A stretch of 64,000 nucleotides of DNA from Terriglobales bacterium (GTDB lineage: Bacteria; Acidobacteriota; Terriglobia; Terriglobales; Acidobacteriaceae): NCBI GenBank assembly GCA_035624455.1, contig DASPRM010000068.1:33625-97624 (forward strand), given 5' to 3'. The notes under the pieces are model-generated. The model did not search any database and was not told where the DNA came from. It saw only the letters and a list, made by a program, of their open reading frames with translations. Shown in pieces: positions 56,005 through 64,000 of the stretch. Positions within the stretch are counted from its first letter, which is position 1; each line of letters starts with the position of its first letter. Position numbers and translations under genes: made by a program.

Positions 56005-56739
56005 ATGAATGAAAACCGAAGAGCCTTTCGTGTGGGCGTGGCCGGACCGGTAGGCAGCGGAAAAACTGCCCTGGTCGATGCCCTCAGCCGCAAGCTTTGG
56101 CCGGGAGTGAATCTTGCTGTCGTGACGAACGACATCTATACGCGCGAAGATGCGGAATTTCTTATCCGCCAGGGAATTTTGCCCGCCGATCGCGTGCGTG
56201 GTGTAGAGACGGGGGGCTGTCCGCATGCCGCCATCCGCGAGGACGCATCCATGAACCTGGAAGCCATCGCCGATCTGGAACGCACGCACGGAAGTCTGGA
56301 GCTGGTGTTTGTGGAGAGCGGCGGCGACAACCTTGCAGCTGCGTTCAGTCCGGAGCTGGTGGACGTGTCTATTTATGTCATCGACGTGGCCGCCGGGGAC
56401 AAAATTCCGCGCAAAGGCGGGCCCGGCATACGCCGGTCGGACCTGCTGGTCATAAATAAGATCGACCTTGCTCCGCAGGTTGGCGCCTCGCTCGAGGTCA
56501 TGGAGCGCGATAGCCGCCGCATGCGGGGCGAGTTGCCCTTCGTATTCACCAATCTCAAAGATGGAACTGGGCTGGCCGCGGTGCTTGCCTGGCTACATCG
56601 CCAGATGTCTTCACCTGCGGAATTGAGGCGCAAGCTGGTCGAGACCGGTGAAAGGAGCGGAAGCGAGCAGGCGGGGTATCGTCATCGTCATCACCATGGC
56701 CATGAGCATTCGCACGATCACCATCAGCCAGAACATTAA
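56005..56739 (+). CDS. ureG: Urease accessory GTPase UreG with His-rich C-terminal tail
   Basis: GTPase that drives nickel insertion into urease. It has 244 residues, P-loop [35 protein letters not shown] and [12 protein letters not shown]. Bacterial UreG is usually about 205 residues. Here the last 19 residues (about 226-244) include ten His ([15 protein letters not shown]). Such stretches normally belong to UreE, which is not encoded in the cluster, so the tail may provide nickel binding. The protein ends the urease operon. Confidence 0.95.
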   Translation: MNENRRAFRVGVAGPVGSGKTALVDALSRKLWPGVNLAVVTNDIYTREDAEFLIRQGILPADRVRGVETGGCPHAAIREDASMNLEAIADLERTHGSLELVFVESGGDNLAAAFSPELVDVSIYVIDVAAGDKIPRKGGPGIRRSDLLVINKIDLAPQVGASLEVMERDSRRMRGELPFVFTNLKDGTGLAAVLAWLHRQMSSPAELRRKLVETGERSGSEQAGYRHRHHHGHEHSHDHHQPEH

Positions 56740-56916
56740 CTGATGGGTTGTGCGGGAATGTGGGCGGTCCGTCGGGTCAGGTGGGTTCGAAGTATCTTGC
56801 ATATTGATTGGGCCACCCTTGCGCATTTTGGGCTTGAACTGGGACTGCCGGCTGCGTGAGTGTCGGAGGTTGGAGGAAAGGGTGGGCTACCCTGCGCACC
56901 CGTCCTGACGTTTGGC

Positions 56917-57315
56917 TCAGGCCTCGGAAAACGACTGGATCGCGGCCTCCTCGTGTGTCGAAACCCCCGGGAACAGGCTGTCGATGCTGGTAAGGCGCAG
57001 AATATTCACCACCCTGACGGCGGGATTCAGTAGTCTGAGCTGGCCGCCCTGGAGCTGGACGCTGGTGAATGCGCCTACCAACTCCCCGATGCCAGAGCTG
57101 TCGATATAGGTGACATTCGTCAGGTTGAGCAGAATCTTGCGTCCTCCCTGTTTGAGTATTTGGCGGACGATCTCCCCAATCACCTTCGGCCGCGGAGCAT
57201 CTGTGCTGGTACGGCCGCTTTCCCGACCATACGCCAGCAATTCACCTAGAGTGATGGGACCCGTCAAGTCGACGATGGTTACATCTTTGCTCTGCCGAAG
57301 CGCGTATTCGAGCAT
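56917..57315 (-). CDS. STAS-domain anti-sigma factor antagonist
   Basis: A 132-residue STAS protein. The phosphorylatable serine is in TYIDSSGIGELVG. There is an extra loop (about residues 30-45, GRESGRTSTDAPRPK) between beta-1 and helix 1. It stands alone, flanked on both sides by short intergenic repeats (gtgggctaccc and gggtggggcaccc types). No anti-sigma kinase is adjacent. Confidence 0.82.
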   Translation of the reverse strand: MLEYALRQSKDVTIVDLTGPITLGELLAYGRESGRTSTDAPRPKVIGEIVRQILKQGGRKILLNLTNVTYIDSSGIGELVGAFTSVQLQGGQLRLLNPAVRVVNILRLTSIDSLFPGVSTHEEAAIQSFSEA

Positions 57316-57530
57316 GTGTCAGCCTTTGAAGGGGAAAGCCAACAAGAGCCGCCAATTGTAGGCAGGCTCAGGACCCCAAGTCAATAAAGCGGGTCACCCA
57401 CCCTTCGCTATGCTCAGGGTGGGGCACCCACAGCGTGGGGGGCGCAGGAAAAAGTGGGCCAGCCGCCCGGTTTGTGCTAGTTTTCGTTCTGCCCCTTCGC
57501 AAGCCAAGTGGAAGACTCAAGGAGGTACTC

Positions 57531-58349
57531 GTGCGGGAAAGAGCCGGGATCCTGGCGTGTAGCCTGGCGCTGTTGATAATTTCGCAATTTGTATCTGGCC
57601 AGGAAAAGGCCGGCAAGATCACCGGCACGGTAGCCTATCGCGAACGCGTGGCGCTTCCACCCAACGCTATGCTGACGATCCGCATGGAAGATGTCTCCAA
57701 GCAGGATGTGGGGGCCACGCTCATTGCAGGGACGGCTTTTTCTGCGAATGGCCGGCAAGTGCCGATTCCCTTCGAGCTTTCCTACAACCCGGCGAAGATC
57801 TCGCAGAAGGGTCGTTACGTAGTGCGCGCCAACGTGGACGTGGATGGGGAGTTGCTGTTCACGACCACGCAGCCTTACCCGGTGCTGAACGATGGGGCGA
57901 GCAACGAAGTCAATGTCATGATGAAGATGGTGGCCTATCCTCCTCCGGGATTCACGCCCGCAGGTACGGAAGGTCCGGCAGCGCCATTGATGGGAACGGA
58001 ATGGAAGCTGACCGAGCTCGGGGGTGAGACGTTTGAGGCTCCAGCCGAGGGCCGCGCGGTGCCTACGCTCATTCTTAACAAGAAGGATAAGCGCATCTCC
58101 GGGTCGGCCGGGTGCAACCGCATGATGGGCACGTTCACGATGCAGGGCGATGGTTTGCGGTTTGGCAAAGTGGCGACAACCATGATGGCCTGTCCGGAGC
58201 CGGCCATGAGCGTGGAAAAGAAATTCCTCGAGGCCCTGAACTCCACGGATAGCTATCGCATCGACGGCGACACGTTGGAGCTTCGGCAGAAAGATAAGGT
58301 GCTGGCGAGGTTTAAAGCGCAGCCCAAAGCGCAAGCGAAGAAGTCGTAG
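57531..58349 (+). CDS. Exported YbaY-like plus META-domain protein
   Basis: A 272-residue exported protein. A signal peptide (residues 1-24, FVSGQ) is followed by a YbaY-like beta domain (KITGTVAYRERVALPPNAMLTIRMEDVS...PIPFELSYNP) and a META/HslJ-like domain (MGTEWKLTELGGE, SGSAGCNRMMGTFTMQGDGLRFG, TMMACPEP). GTG 57531 is preceded by AAGGAGG and is the best start. META domains occur in heat-shock and outer-membrane-associated proteins. The two domains are separate in E. coli. The role is unknown. Confidence 0.82.
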   Translation: MRERAGILACSLALLIISQFVSGQEKAGKITGTVAYRERVALPPNAMLTIRMEDVSKQDVGATLIAGTAFSANGRQVPIPFELSYNPAKISQKGRYVVRANVDVDGELLFTTTQPYPVLNDGASNEVNVMMKMVAYPPPGFTPAGTEGPAAPLMGTEWKLTELGGETFEAPAEGRAVPTLILNKKDKRISGSAGCNRMMGTFTMQGDGLRFGKVATTMMACPEPAMSVEKKFLEALNSTDSYRIDGDTLELRQKDKVLARFKAQPKAQAKKS

Positions 58350-58394
58350 GAGAAGCCCTCAGCAATTAACATTCAGCAATCAGTAATGATTGCT

Positions 58395-58434
58395 GCCGAG
58401 CGTGCGCTCGGCCTGAACGGACGGGACGTCCGTT
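58395..58434. repeat. Tandem hairpins of an intergenic repeat
   Basis: Two perfect hairpins lie side by side: GCCGAGCG-tg-CGCTCGGC (58395-58412) and AACGGACG-gga-CGTCCGTT (58416-58434). They are flanked by cagcaatcagtaatg/cagcattcag-type repeats. There is no coding capacity. The form resembles REP/BIME elements; it could also terminate transcription between the convergent genes here. Confidence 0.5.
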
Positions 58435-58523
58435 CCCACGTAGTTCTTTATTGATCCGCGTTGTAAGAAGCAGTCAGCATTCGGTAATCAGCATTCAGTC
58501 CGCTGCCGTTGAGCGGTGGTTTT

Positions 58524-60665
58524 CTACTGTCCTACGGCAGGAAAGGCCGGTCGAATGCTTTCGAGCCTATCGGCGGCGCGATTGAGAGCGGCGGTCAATT
58601 CTGCCAACTGTTGTTTGGCAAGTTCGGGATCCGAATTCTCGATCGCCTCATTGACTCCGGGAATCACGGACGCGGTATAGCCTTTGAGATCGGCAGGTGC
58701 GAAGATCGCGTGCTTGAACCAGGGGCGGCGGGGCAGTCCTTTAGGAAGCAGCAGGTCCCGTTCGGTGGCGCTGAGGATGGTATTCAGCGAGTGAGCATCG
58801 AGGGCGGAGTTTCTTACTGCGACATTCATGGCCGCGCCGGCAGCAGTAAACCTGTGGGCGGCTATGAGCGCACTTTGAAAACTGGGAGCTCCGTCGCCTA
58901 ATATGTCTCTCGCGTGTTTTTGCGCGGCTCCCAGGTAACGAATGATCTCGTTACCATAAGCCTCGTAATCGTGAGGCAACACATCCGCGTTCGCCATCCG
59001 CAGCACTTCCATCCCGATCACGCGCGCAATCATCTGCGAGTACAGGAAGCCGGGGTCGCCGAATTTGCGGAACCACTGGTAGTTGTCGAAAACGGAGTGA
59101 TAGACGCCGTAATTACCCGAGGAGCGCACGTCACTGGAGGGGACGCCGGCGTGATCCAAGAAAGGAGTGTAGTCGGACCCGGATCCCAAATTGCCAAGCT
59201 GGCTGGTATCCGAGCCTCCAGCGGCTACCGCCGTATTTTTGCGCGAGCTCTGGCGCCAGTGATCGTAGATCGTGCCGCCCGCCGGGTCGGGAACAGCTTT
59301 GGTGATGTCGCGAATGAAACCCTTAAGGCTGGGTGTGGCGGCGGCTCGAAAATTGGGGCCGGCTCCGCCGGTATCACTGTTGAAGTAGGCCACTGCCTTG
59401 CTGAGGTCGGGTTCGTGCTCTTCCACCCATTCGGTTGAGCCGATGAGGCCCTGCTCCTCCGCGTCCCAACTGGCAAAAAGAATGGTTCGCTTAGGACGCC
59501 AGCCAGTTTTTAGCAACTGGCCCAAGCCATGAACTGCCTCCAGCATGGCCACGGTGCCGCTGATCGGATCGACGGCGCCGTAAACCCAGGCATCGCGGTG
59601 GTTGCCCATGATCACCCATTCGTCGGGGTACTGGCTGCCACGAATCTTGCCAATCACGTTCCAGATCGTGCGGTAGCCGTAATCGTTCTGGACGTGGATT
59701 CTTACCCGCACTGGCCCGGGTCCCAGATGATAGGTAAGGGGCAATGCGCCCTGCCAATCCCGAGGAGACTCAGGGCCAGCGAGGTTGGCCAAAATTGGCT
59801 GGGCGTCGTGATAAGAGAGCGGCAGAGCAAGGATCTTGGGCATGTCCGGGTTGGACGCCGGGTCCATGCGCTGCGAGTCGGGCAAAGAAGGCAGGGAGGC
59901 GAATCCGGGAGTGGTGGGATCCCCCGGATGTTCGAAGCCATACTCGATGGTTCCCCGCTGGACGCCGGTGGACGGACGCCAGGGTCCACGAGGATAGACG
60001 TCGCCCTTGAAATAGCCGTCGTCTATCGGATCGGAGTAAAGGATGAGGCCGGCAGCTCCCTTTTCCTGTGCGAGATATGCCTTGACTCCGCGGAAATTCT
60101 CGCCGTAGCGCACCATGACGATCTTGCCGTGGAGATCGATGCCCGCGTCTGATAAGTGCCGAAAATCCTCGGGACGACCGTAGTTGGCGTAGACGACTTC
60201 GCCCTCGACGTCACCCGAAGGCGAATAGGCGCTAAAGGCCGGCGACACTCGAGGATTGTCCTGGTAGGGGTCACCCTCGACTGATTCCCGCGAAGGCCCA
60301 TGCATGACGACGCCCTCCGGAGCGGTTACGTCGATGCTGATCTCCTTCGGATAATTCATCCAAACGCGGTACTCGACGAGGGAGGTTTCCAGTCCAGCTT
60401 CGCGGAAACGGCTGGCGACATAATCGGCAGTCTTGCGGTCTTCTGGAGTGCCGGCAATATGCGGCTCGGAGGTGAGTGCGCGCATATGGCGGTCGAGGAG
60501 CCTGGTGTCGGGAACAGCCAGGAAACGCCGCTCAAGCTCTATTTCGGAGAGGGGATTGCGAAATCCGGCCAGCGCCGAAGTGGCCCGGACGGTATCGTTG
60601 GAAAAGCCGGTGACGGCCACGAATATGGCGGCGAAAAGAAAACCCTTACGACTTGTGATGGCCAT
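58524..60665 (-). CDS. M28 family metallopeptidase, glutamate carboxypeptidase II-like
   Basis: A 713-residue exported zinc peptidase of the M28B/PSMA type. A signal peptide (about residues 1-28) precedes a PA domain (about 130-270, YGRPEDFRHLSDAGIDLHGKIVMV), the M28 core and a transferrin-receptor-like dimerisation domain. Zinc ligands and the catalytic residues are seen in MGNHRDAWVYGAVDP, SWDAEEQGLIGSTEW, YFNSDTGG, SDYTPFLDHAG and YHSVFDNY. It likely trims C-terminal residues from peptides outside the cytoplasm. The only neighbour on this strand is the STAS gene, so there is no operon clue. Confidence 0.93.
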   Translation of the reverse strand: MAITSRKGFLFAAIFVAVTGFSNDTVRATSALAGFRNPLSEIELERRFLAVPDTRLLDRHMRALTSEPHIAGTPEDRKTADYVASRFREAGLETSLVEYRVWMNYPKEISIDVTAPEGVVMHGPSRESVEGDPYQDNPRVSPAFSAYSPSGDVEGEVVYANYGRPEDFRHLSDAGIDLHGKIVMVRYGENFRGVKAYLAQEKGAAGLILYSDPIDDGYFKGDVYPRGPWRPSTGVQRGTIEYGFEHPGDPTTPGFASLPSLPDSQRMDPASNPDMPKILALPLSYHDAQPILANLAGPESPRDWQGALPLTYHLGPGPVRVRIHVQNDYGYRTIWNVIGKIRGSQYPDEWVIMGNHRDAWVYGAVDPISGTVAMLEAVHGLGQLLKTGWRPKRTILFASWDAEEQGLIGSTEWVEEHEPDLSKAVAYFNSDTGGAGPNFRAAATPSLKGFIRDITKAVPDPAGGTIYDHWRQSSRKNTAVAAGGSDTSQLGNLGSGSDYTPFLDHAGVPSSDVRSSGNYGVYHSVFDNYQWFRKFGDPGFLYSQMIARVIGMEVLRMANADVLPHDYEAYGNEIIRYLGAAQKHARDILGDGAPSFQSALIAAHRFTAAGAAMNVAVRNSALDAHSLNTILSATERDLLLPKGLPRRPWFKHAIFAPADLKGYTASVIPGVNEAIENSDPELAKQQLAELTAALNRAADRLESIRPAFPAVGQ

Positions 60666-60797
60666 CCGAGGGCGATCTCCGGAGGTCCCGGCGGGATAGG
60701 TCGGAGTGAATTGCGGTGCCTATCTTACCAGAACTAGGTGAGCCGGGTAGTGTCTGATATTGTCAATCAGCGCACTTTTTCGCAGTGCAGCCAACGG

Positions 60798-61394
60798 ATG
60801 AGACGCAGAATTCTGCTTCTGCTGTTGCTCGGATTGCTGGTTTGGTTCTTCTTTGCTTCTGGACGGCTGCTTGTGCTGGATCGGCCGGAGAAATCCGATG
60901 CCATCGTAATCCTGGATGGAGATAGCATCGATCAGCGCTATGCCAAAGGCCTGGAATTGCTGCGCGCGGGTTACGGCAACCACCTGTTTCTGGATGCGCG
61001 GTCGGACCTAACGGTTTATGGACAGCGAGCGAACCAATTGGCCGCCCAATGGGTAGAGCAGACAGCGGGCGACGACCTAGCGAAGGTTAGCATTTGCGAA
61101 ATCGAGGCTGTGTCTACCCGACAGGAAACTGCCTATGTGACCCGGTGCCTCGATCAGATTGGTGCACGTAGCGCGCTGATCGTAACCTCAGATCACCACA
61201 CGCGCAGAGCCTATGAGATCTTCTCTAAGCTGAAGCCACAATATCACTGGTCGGTGGCCGCCGCCCGCGATCCCGCCATGTTCGGGGAAAAGTGGTGGCG
61301 TAAACGAGAGTGGGCCAAGACCTGGCTGATGGAATGGGAACGCATGCTATGGTGGCAACTGGTGGACAGCTGGCGCACAGCGCCTACTCAATGA
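60798..61394 (+). CDS. YdcF/SanA-like membrane protein (DUF218)
   Basis: A 198-residue protein with one N-terminal helix ([20 protein letters not shown]) and a DUF218-type alpha/beta domain: [41 protein letters not shown] and [10 protein letters not shown]. The family includes ElyC/SanA, which act in envelope carbohydrate homeostasis in E. coli. I chose ATG 60798; a GTG start at 60738 would add 20 residues. The 3' end overlaps the convergent queA by 11 bases. Confidence 0.8.
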   Translation: MRRRILLLLLLGLLVWFFFASGRLLVLDRPEKSDAIVILDGDSIDQRYAKGLELLRAGYGNHLFLDARSDLTVYGQRANQLAAQWVEQTAGDDLAKVSICEIEAVSTRQETAYVTRCLDQIGARSALIVTSDHHTRRAYEIFSKLKPQYHWSVAAARDPAMFGEKWWRKREWAKTWLMEWERMLWWQLVDSWRTAPTQ

Positions 61395-62481
61395 ACATAC
61401 AATCGCCGTAAGAATAAAAACGATAGCCCTGCTCGACAGCATGGCGATAGGCATCCAGAACCGGATCTTTTCCCGCAAAAGCACAAACCAGCATCAATAG
61501 AGTGGACTTGGGCAGGTGGAAGTTGGTCAGCATTGCCCCTACCACGCGGAATGCAAATCCTGGATAGATGAAAAGGCCGGTGTCGCCTGAGGCTGGCTGA
61601 ATGCAGCCGGCGGGTGAGACCAAAGCTGCCTGTTCCAGGGTGCGAACCGCGGTCGTGCCCACGGCAACGATGCGACGTTTCTCGGCTATCGCGCAGGTGA
61701 GTCTCTCGGCTGCTTCATTGGAGATCATGTACCGTTCGGTGTGAAGGTGGTGCTCTTCCACGGTCCGCTCGTGAATCGGTTGGAAGGTGCCAAGTCCAAC
61801 GTGGAGGGTGACTTCCAGGGTTTCGATTCCGCGCTTCCTCATGTGGTCTATTACGTCTGGAGTGAAATGAAAGCCTGCGGTAGGTGCGGCAACGGAGCCC
61901 CGCTCGCGAGCAAAAATCGTCTGATAGCGTTCCCGATCGGAAGGGGCGTCAGCCCGGTCGATATAGGGCGGCAACGGCACATGACCGATGCGCTCGAGGA
62001 CGGCAAAGAAGCCGGCAACCGGGAGGAAACGTAGCGTCCGCTCGCCGAACTCCCCCCGCCCAATCACTTCGGCTTCGAGCTCCCCATGTTCACCGAAAGA
62101 AAGCTGCTCTCCGATTCCAATCTTTCTGCCTGGATGGACCAGGGCTTCCCATGTCAGCGCGTCGGGGCTGGCAAGCTGCCGGGTTAGCAGGACTTCTACC
62201 TTGCCCTTCAGAAAATCACGTGCTGCGGGATTTCTTGGACTTATAGGCTGAGCTCGGGCTCCCTTGCGATGGCCAAAGAGGCGCGCCGGAAAGACGCGAG
62301 TGTTATTGAGAACCACCAGGTCGTCGGGCCGGAGCAGGTCCGGGAAGTCACGAAAGCGCCGGTCCGCCAGCAGGCTGCTACTTCGTTGGAGGTGGAGCAT
62401 GCGAGAGGCGGCGCGATCCTCCAGGGGCTGCTGCGCGATCAATTCCTTCGGAAGCGCGTAGTCGAACTCGGAAACCAGCAC
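61384..62481 (-). CDS. queA: S-adenosylmethionine:tRNA ribosyltransferase-isomerase QueA
   Basis: Transfers the ribosyl group of SAM to preQ1-modified tRNA in queuosine synthesis. It has 365 residues with the family N-terminus [35 protein letters not shown], and the core [23 protein letters not shown] and [27 protein letters not shown]. No other queuosine gene is nearby. Confidence 0.97.
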   Translation of the reverse strand: MLVSEFDYALPKELIAQQPLEDRAASRMLHLQRSSSLLADRRFRDFPDLLRPDDLVVLNNTRVFPARLFGHRKGARAQPISPRNPAARDFLKGKVEVLLTRQLASPDALTWEALVHPGRKIGIGEQLSFGEHGELEAEVIGRGEFGERTLRFLPVAGFFAVLERIGHVPLPPYIDRADAPSDRERYQTIFARERGSVAAPTAGFHFTPDVIDHMRKRGIETLEVTLHVGLGTFQPIHERTVEEHHLHTERYMISNEAAERLTCAIAEKRRIVAVGTTAVRTLEQAALVSPAGCIQPASGDTGLFIYPGFAFRVVGAMLTNFHLPKSTLLMLVCAFAGKDPVLDAYRHAVEQGYRFYSYGDCMFIE

Positions 62482-62655
62482 GAAGAGGGATTATAAGAGG
62501 GGAATCGTTTAGCTCGTCCGAGCGGTTAAACGCTGTGAAAATCTCATGAAATCACGATAACTACGTTGCCGACGTGCAACAGCTGAAGTACCATACCAGT
62601 ACCTCGTTTCAGTTCACGGAAAGGTCTGTTTTTTCGATAAGCTCACCGTTTTCCC

Positions 62656-63384
62656 ATGAAGGCCGAACGCGAGATCAGGGACGACATCGTCCACTACGGG
62701 AAGATGCTGTACCAGCGCGGCTACATCGCCGCCATGGATGGTAACATCTCGGTGCGTCTGGACGATGGCAGCATCCTGGTCACGCCCACCTGCATGTGCA
62801 AAGGCCTGATGTCGCCTGAGGACATAGTTCACATCAACGCCGCCGGTCATAAGCTCAAGGGACATCGCAGCGTGTCCAGCGAACTCGGCATGCATTTACT
62901 GATCTATGGCATGCGGCCGGAAGTGCGTGGGATCGTGCACGCCCATCCCCCAACGGCAACCGGATTTGCTGCTGCCGGGTTGCCGCTGGATCAGCCGATC
63001 CTTTCGGAAGTCCTACTGACCCTGGGGTCTGTCCCTCTCGCCCGATACGCGACACCGGGGAGTGATGAACTGGTGGAAGCTCTGCGCCCGCTGGTGCTGG
63101 AGCACAATGCCATCCTGATGGCGAATCACGGTGTAGTGGCATTTGCCGACCATCTCGAACGTGCCTACATGCACATGGAGACCGTAGAACACTTCGCGAA
63201 GATTGCTCTCACCGCACGCTTGCTGGGCAGGCAACAGTTGCTTACTGAAGATGACGTGCGAAAGCTAACCGAGATCCGGCTCCGGCTAGAGGGCAAGGGG
63301 GAGCACTCGCCGGGAAATGGAAGCACAGGGGTGAGGAGTGACATTGGTTCGATCGAGCCGAAGATTGCGATCGAACGGCCTTAG
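62656..63384 (+). CDS. Class II aldolase/adducin family protein
   Basis: A zinc-dependent aldolase of the L-fuculose-1-phosphate aldolase type, 242 residues. Motifs: MDGNISVRLDDGSILVTP, SSELGMHLLIY (catalytic Glu), VHAHPPTATGFAAAG (zinc His pair) and LMANHGVVAF (third His). The C-terminus after residue 215 is low complexity. There is no sugar operon next to it, though a FucP-type transporter lies 28 kb away. Fuculose-phosphate, ribulose-phosphate or related substrates are all possible. Confidence 0.88.
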   Translation: MKAEREIRDDIVHYGKMLYQRGYIAAMDGNISVRLDDGSILVTPTCMCKGLMSPEDIVHINAAGHKLKGHRSVSSELGMHLLIYGMRPEVRGIVHAHPPTATGFAAAGLPLDQPILSEVLLTLGSVPLARYATPGSDELVEALRPLVLEHNAILMANHGVVAFADHLERAYMHMETVEHFAKIALTARLLGRQQLLTEDDVRKLTEIRLRLEGKGEHSPGNGSTGVRSDIGSIEPKIAIERP

Positions 63385-63496
63385 CTGAGCGAAATCCCAC
63401 TGAAAACAGCATCAGGTGATCGCAAATTTCCCGACCTTTCGCCAAAAGCAGCCGAACGGGTGGGGCCACGCAGGGTTGAGCGAACTTAGGTAGCCA

Positions 63497-64000
63497 TCAC
63501 TCAGTCGTAACGGTGGCAGATTGGATTTCCTGCACGTCGACGAGGTTGGTGGGATAGCGGCCGGTGTAGCAGGCTGTGCAGTAGTTGGTTCCTTCCCCGT
63601 CCGCACAAGCCTTCTTCAACCCTTCCAGAGAAAGATAGGCGAGTGAATCAGCGCCAATGAATTGCCGGATCTCCTCGGGACTCTTGTTGGCGGCGATGAG
63701 ATCTTTCTTGTGCGGCGTATCTACTCCGTAATAACAGGGCGAAATCGTTGGCGGACACGAGATCCGCATATGGACTTCCTTCGCACCGGCTGCGCGGATC
63801 ATGCGAACGATCTTCTTGCTGGTGGTGCCGCGGACGATGGAGTCGTCGATCAGAATCACACGCTTTCCTTCGAGCACGCTGCGCACGGGGTTGAGCTTCA
63901 GTCTGACTCCGAAATCGCGGACACGCTGCTCCGGCTCGATGAAGGTTCGCCCGACATAGTGGCTACGAATGAGCCCTACGCGATAGGGAATACCGCTCTC
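63497..64000 (-). CDS. purF: Amidophosphoribosyltransferase PurF, C-terminal part (partial)
   Basis: First enzyme of purine synthesis (PRPP plus glutamine to phosphoribosylamine). The frame runs off the right edge; only the last 167 residues are seen. They include [17 protein letters not shown], the PRPP-binding loop [18 protein letters not shown], and [16 protein letters not shown]. An internal Met at 63886 is not the start. Confidence 0.95.
   Translation of the reverse strand, partial: ESGIPYRVGLIRSHYVGRTFIEPEQRVRDFGVRLKLNPVRSVLEGKRVILIDDSIVRGTTSKKIVRMIRAAGAKEVHMRISCPPTISPCYYGVDTPHKKDLIAANKSPEEIRQFIGADSLAYLSLEGLKKACADGEGTNYCTACYTGRYPTNLVDVQEIQSATVTTE

Overview
The window is GC-rich bacterial chromosome with tightly packed genes on both strands. 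It most likely comes from an Acidobacteriota (Terriglobia/Koribacter-like) soil bacterium. That assignment is an inference. It rests on the cdaA-ybbR-glmM order, the S41 and S9 secreted peptidases, a Ser-rich DUF5818-like secreted protein, frequent TTG/GTG starts, and palindromic intergenic repeats of a style common in that phylum. I see no rRNA, prophage, insertion sequence with transposase, or CRISPR array.

Layout. 1-13 kb is housekeeping: the end of xseA, then c-di-AMP synthase cdaA, its YbbR partner and glmM, DNA polymerase I (minus), recG, a STAS protein, cyanase, and penicillin-binding protein 1A (minus). 13-27 kb is almost entirely minus strand. It holds an S41-like protein that lacks both catalytic residues, a tRNA with a CAT anticodon, and a long gene train. 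Read in transcription order, the train is two peptide-transporter ATPases, two permeases, a substrate-binding protein, an ECF sigma factor, a TPR-CHAT protease, a soluble zinc-finger anti-sigma-like protein, a secreted subtilisin and an HD-GYP phosphodiesterase. The first seven are joined by stop/start overlaps or very short gaps. This is the strongest candidate for an undescribed system.

27-35 kb holds a malate-synthase-like protein with altered active-site motifs, glnS, an SDR oxidoreductase, the DUF5818-like secreted protein and a FucP-type sugar transporter. 34.6-43.4 kb looks like an envelope-stress module: an S9 peptidase, an HtrA/DegP protease preceded by a coupled 34-residue membrane peptide, an OmpR/histidine-kinase pair, and two Spy/CpxP-like periplasmic proteins.

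43.7-56.7 kb is a nearly complete route from guanine to ammonia. Three-subunit xanthine dehydrogenase, allantoinase, an allantoicase-OHCU decarboxylase fusion, HIU hydrolase and uricase are all translationally coupled. Guanine deaminase lies on the opposite strand, followed by urease (ureF, D, A, B, C, G). There is no ureE, but UreG carries a His-rich tail that may take over nickel delivery. 56.9-64 kb returns to a STAS protein, a YbaY-META protein, an M28 carboxypeptidase, a YdcF-like protein, queA, a class II aldolase and the end of purF.
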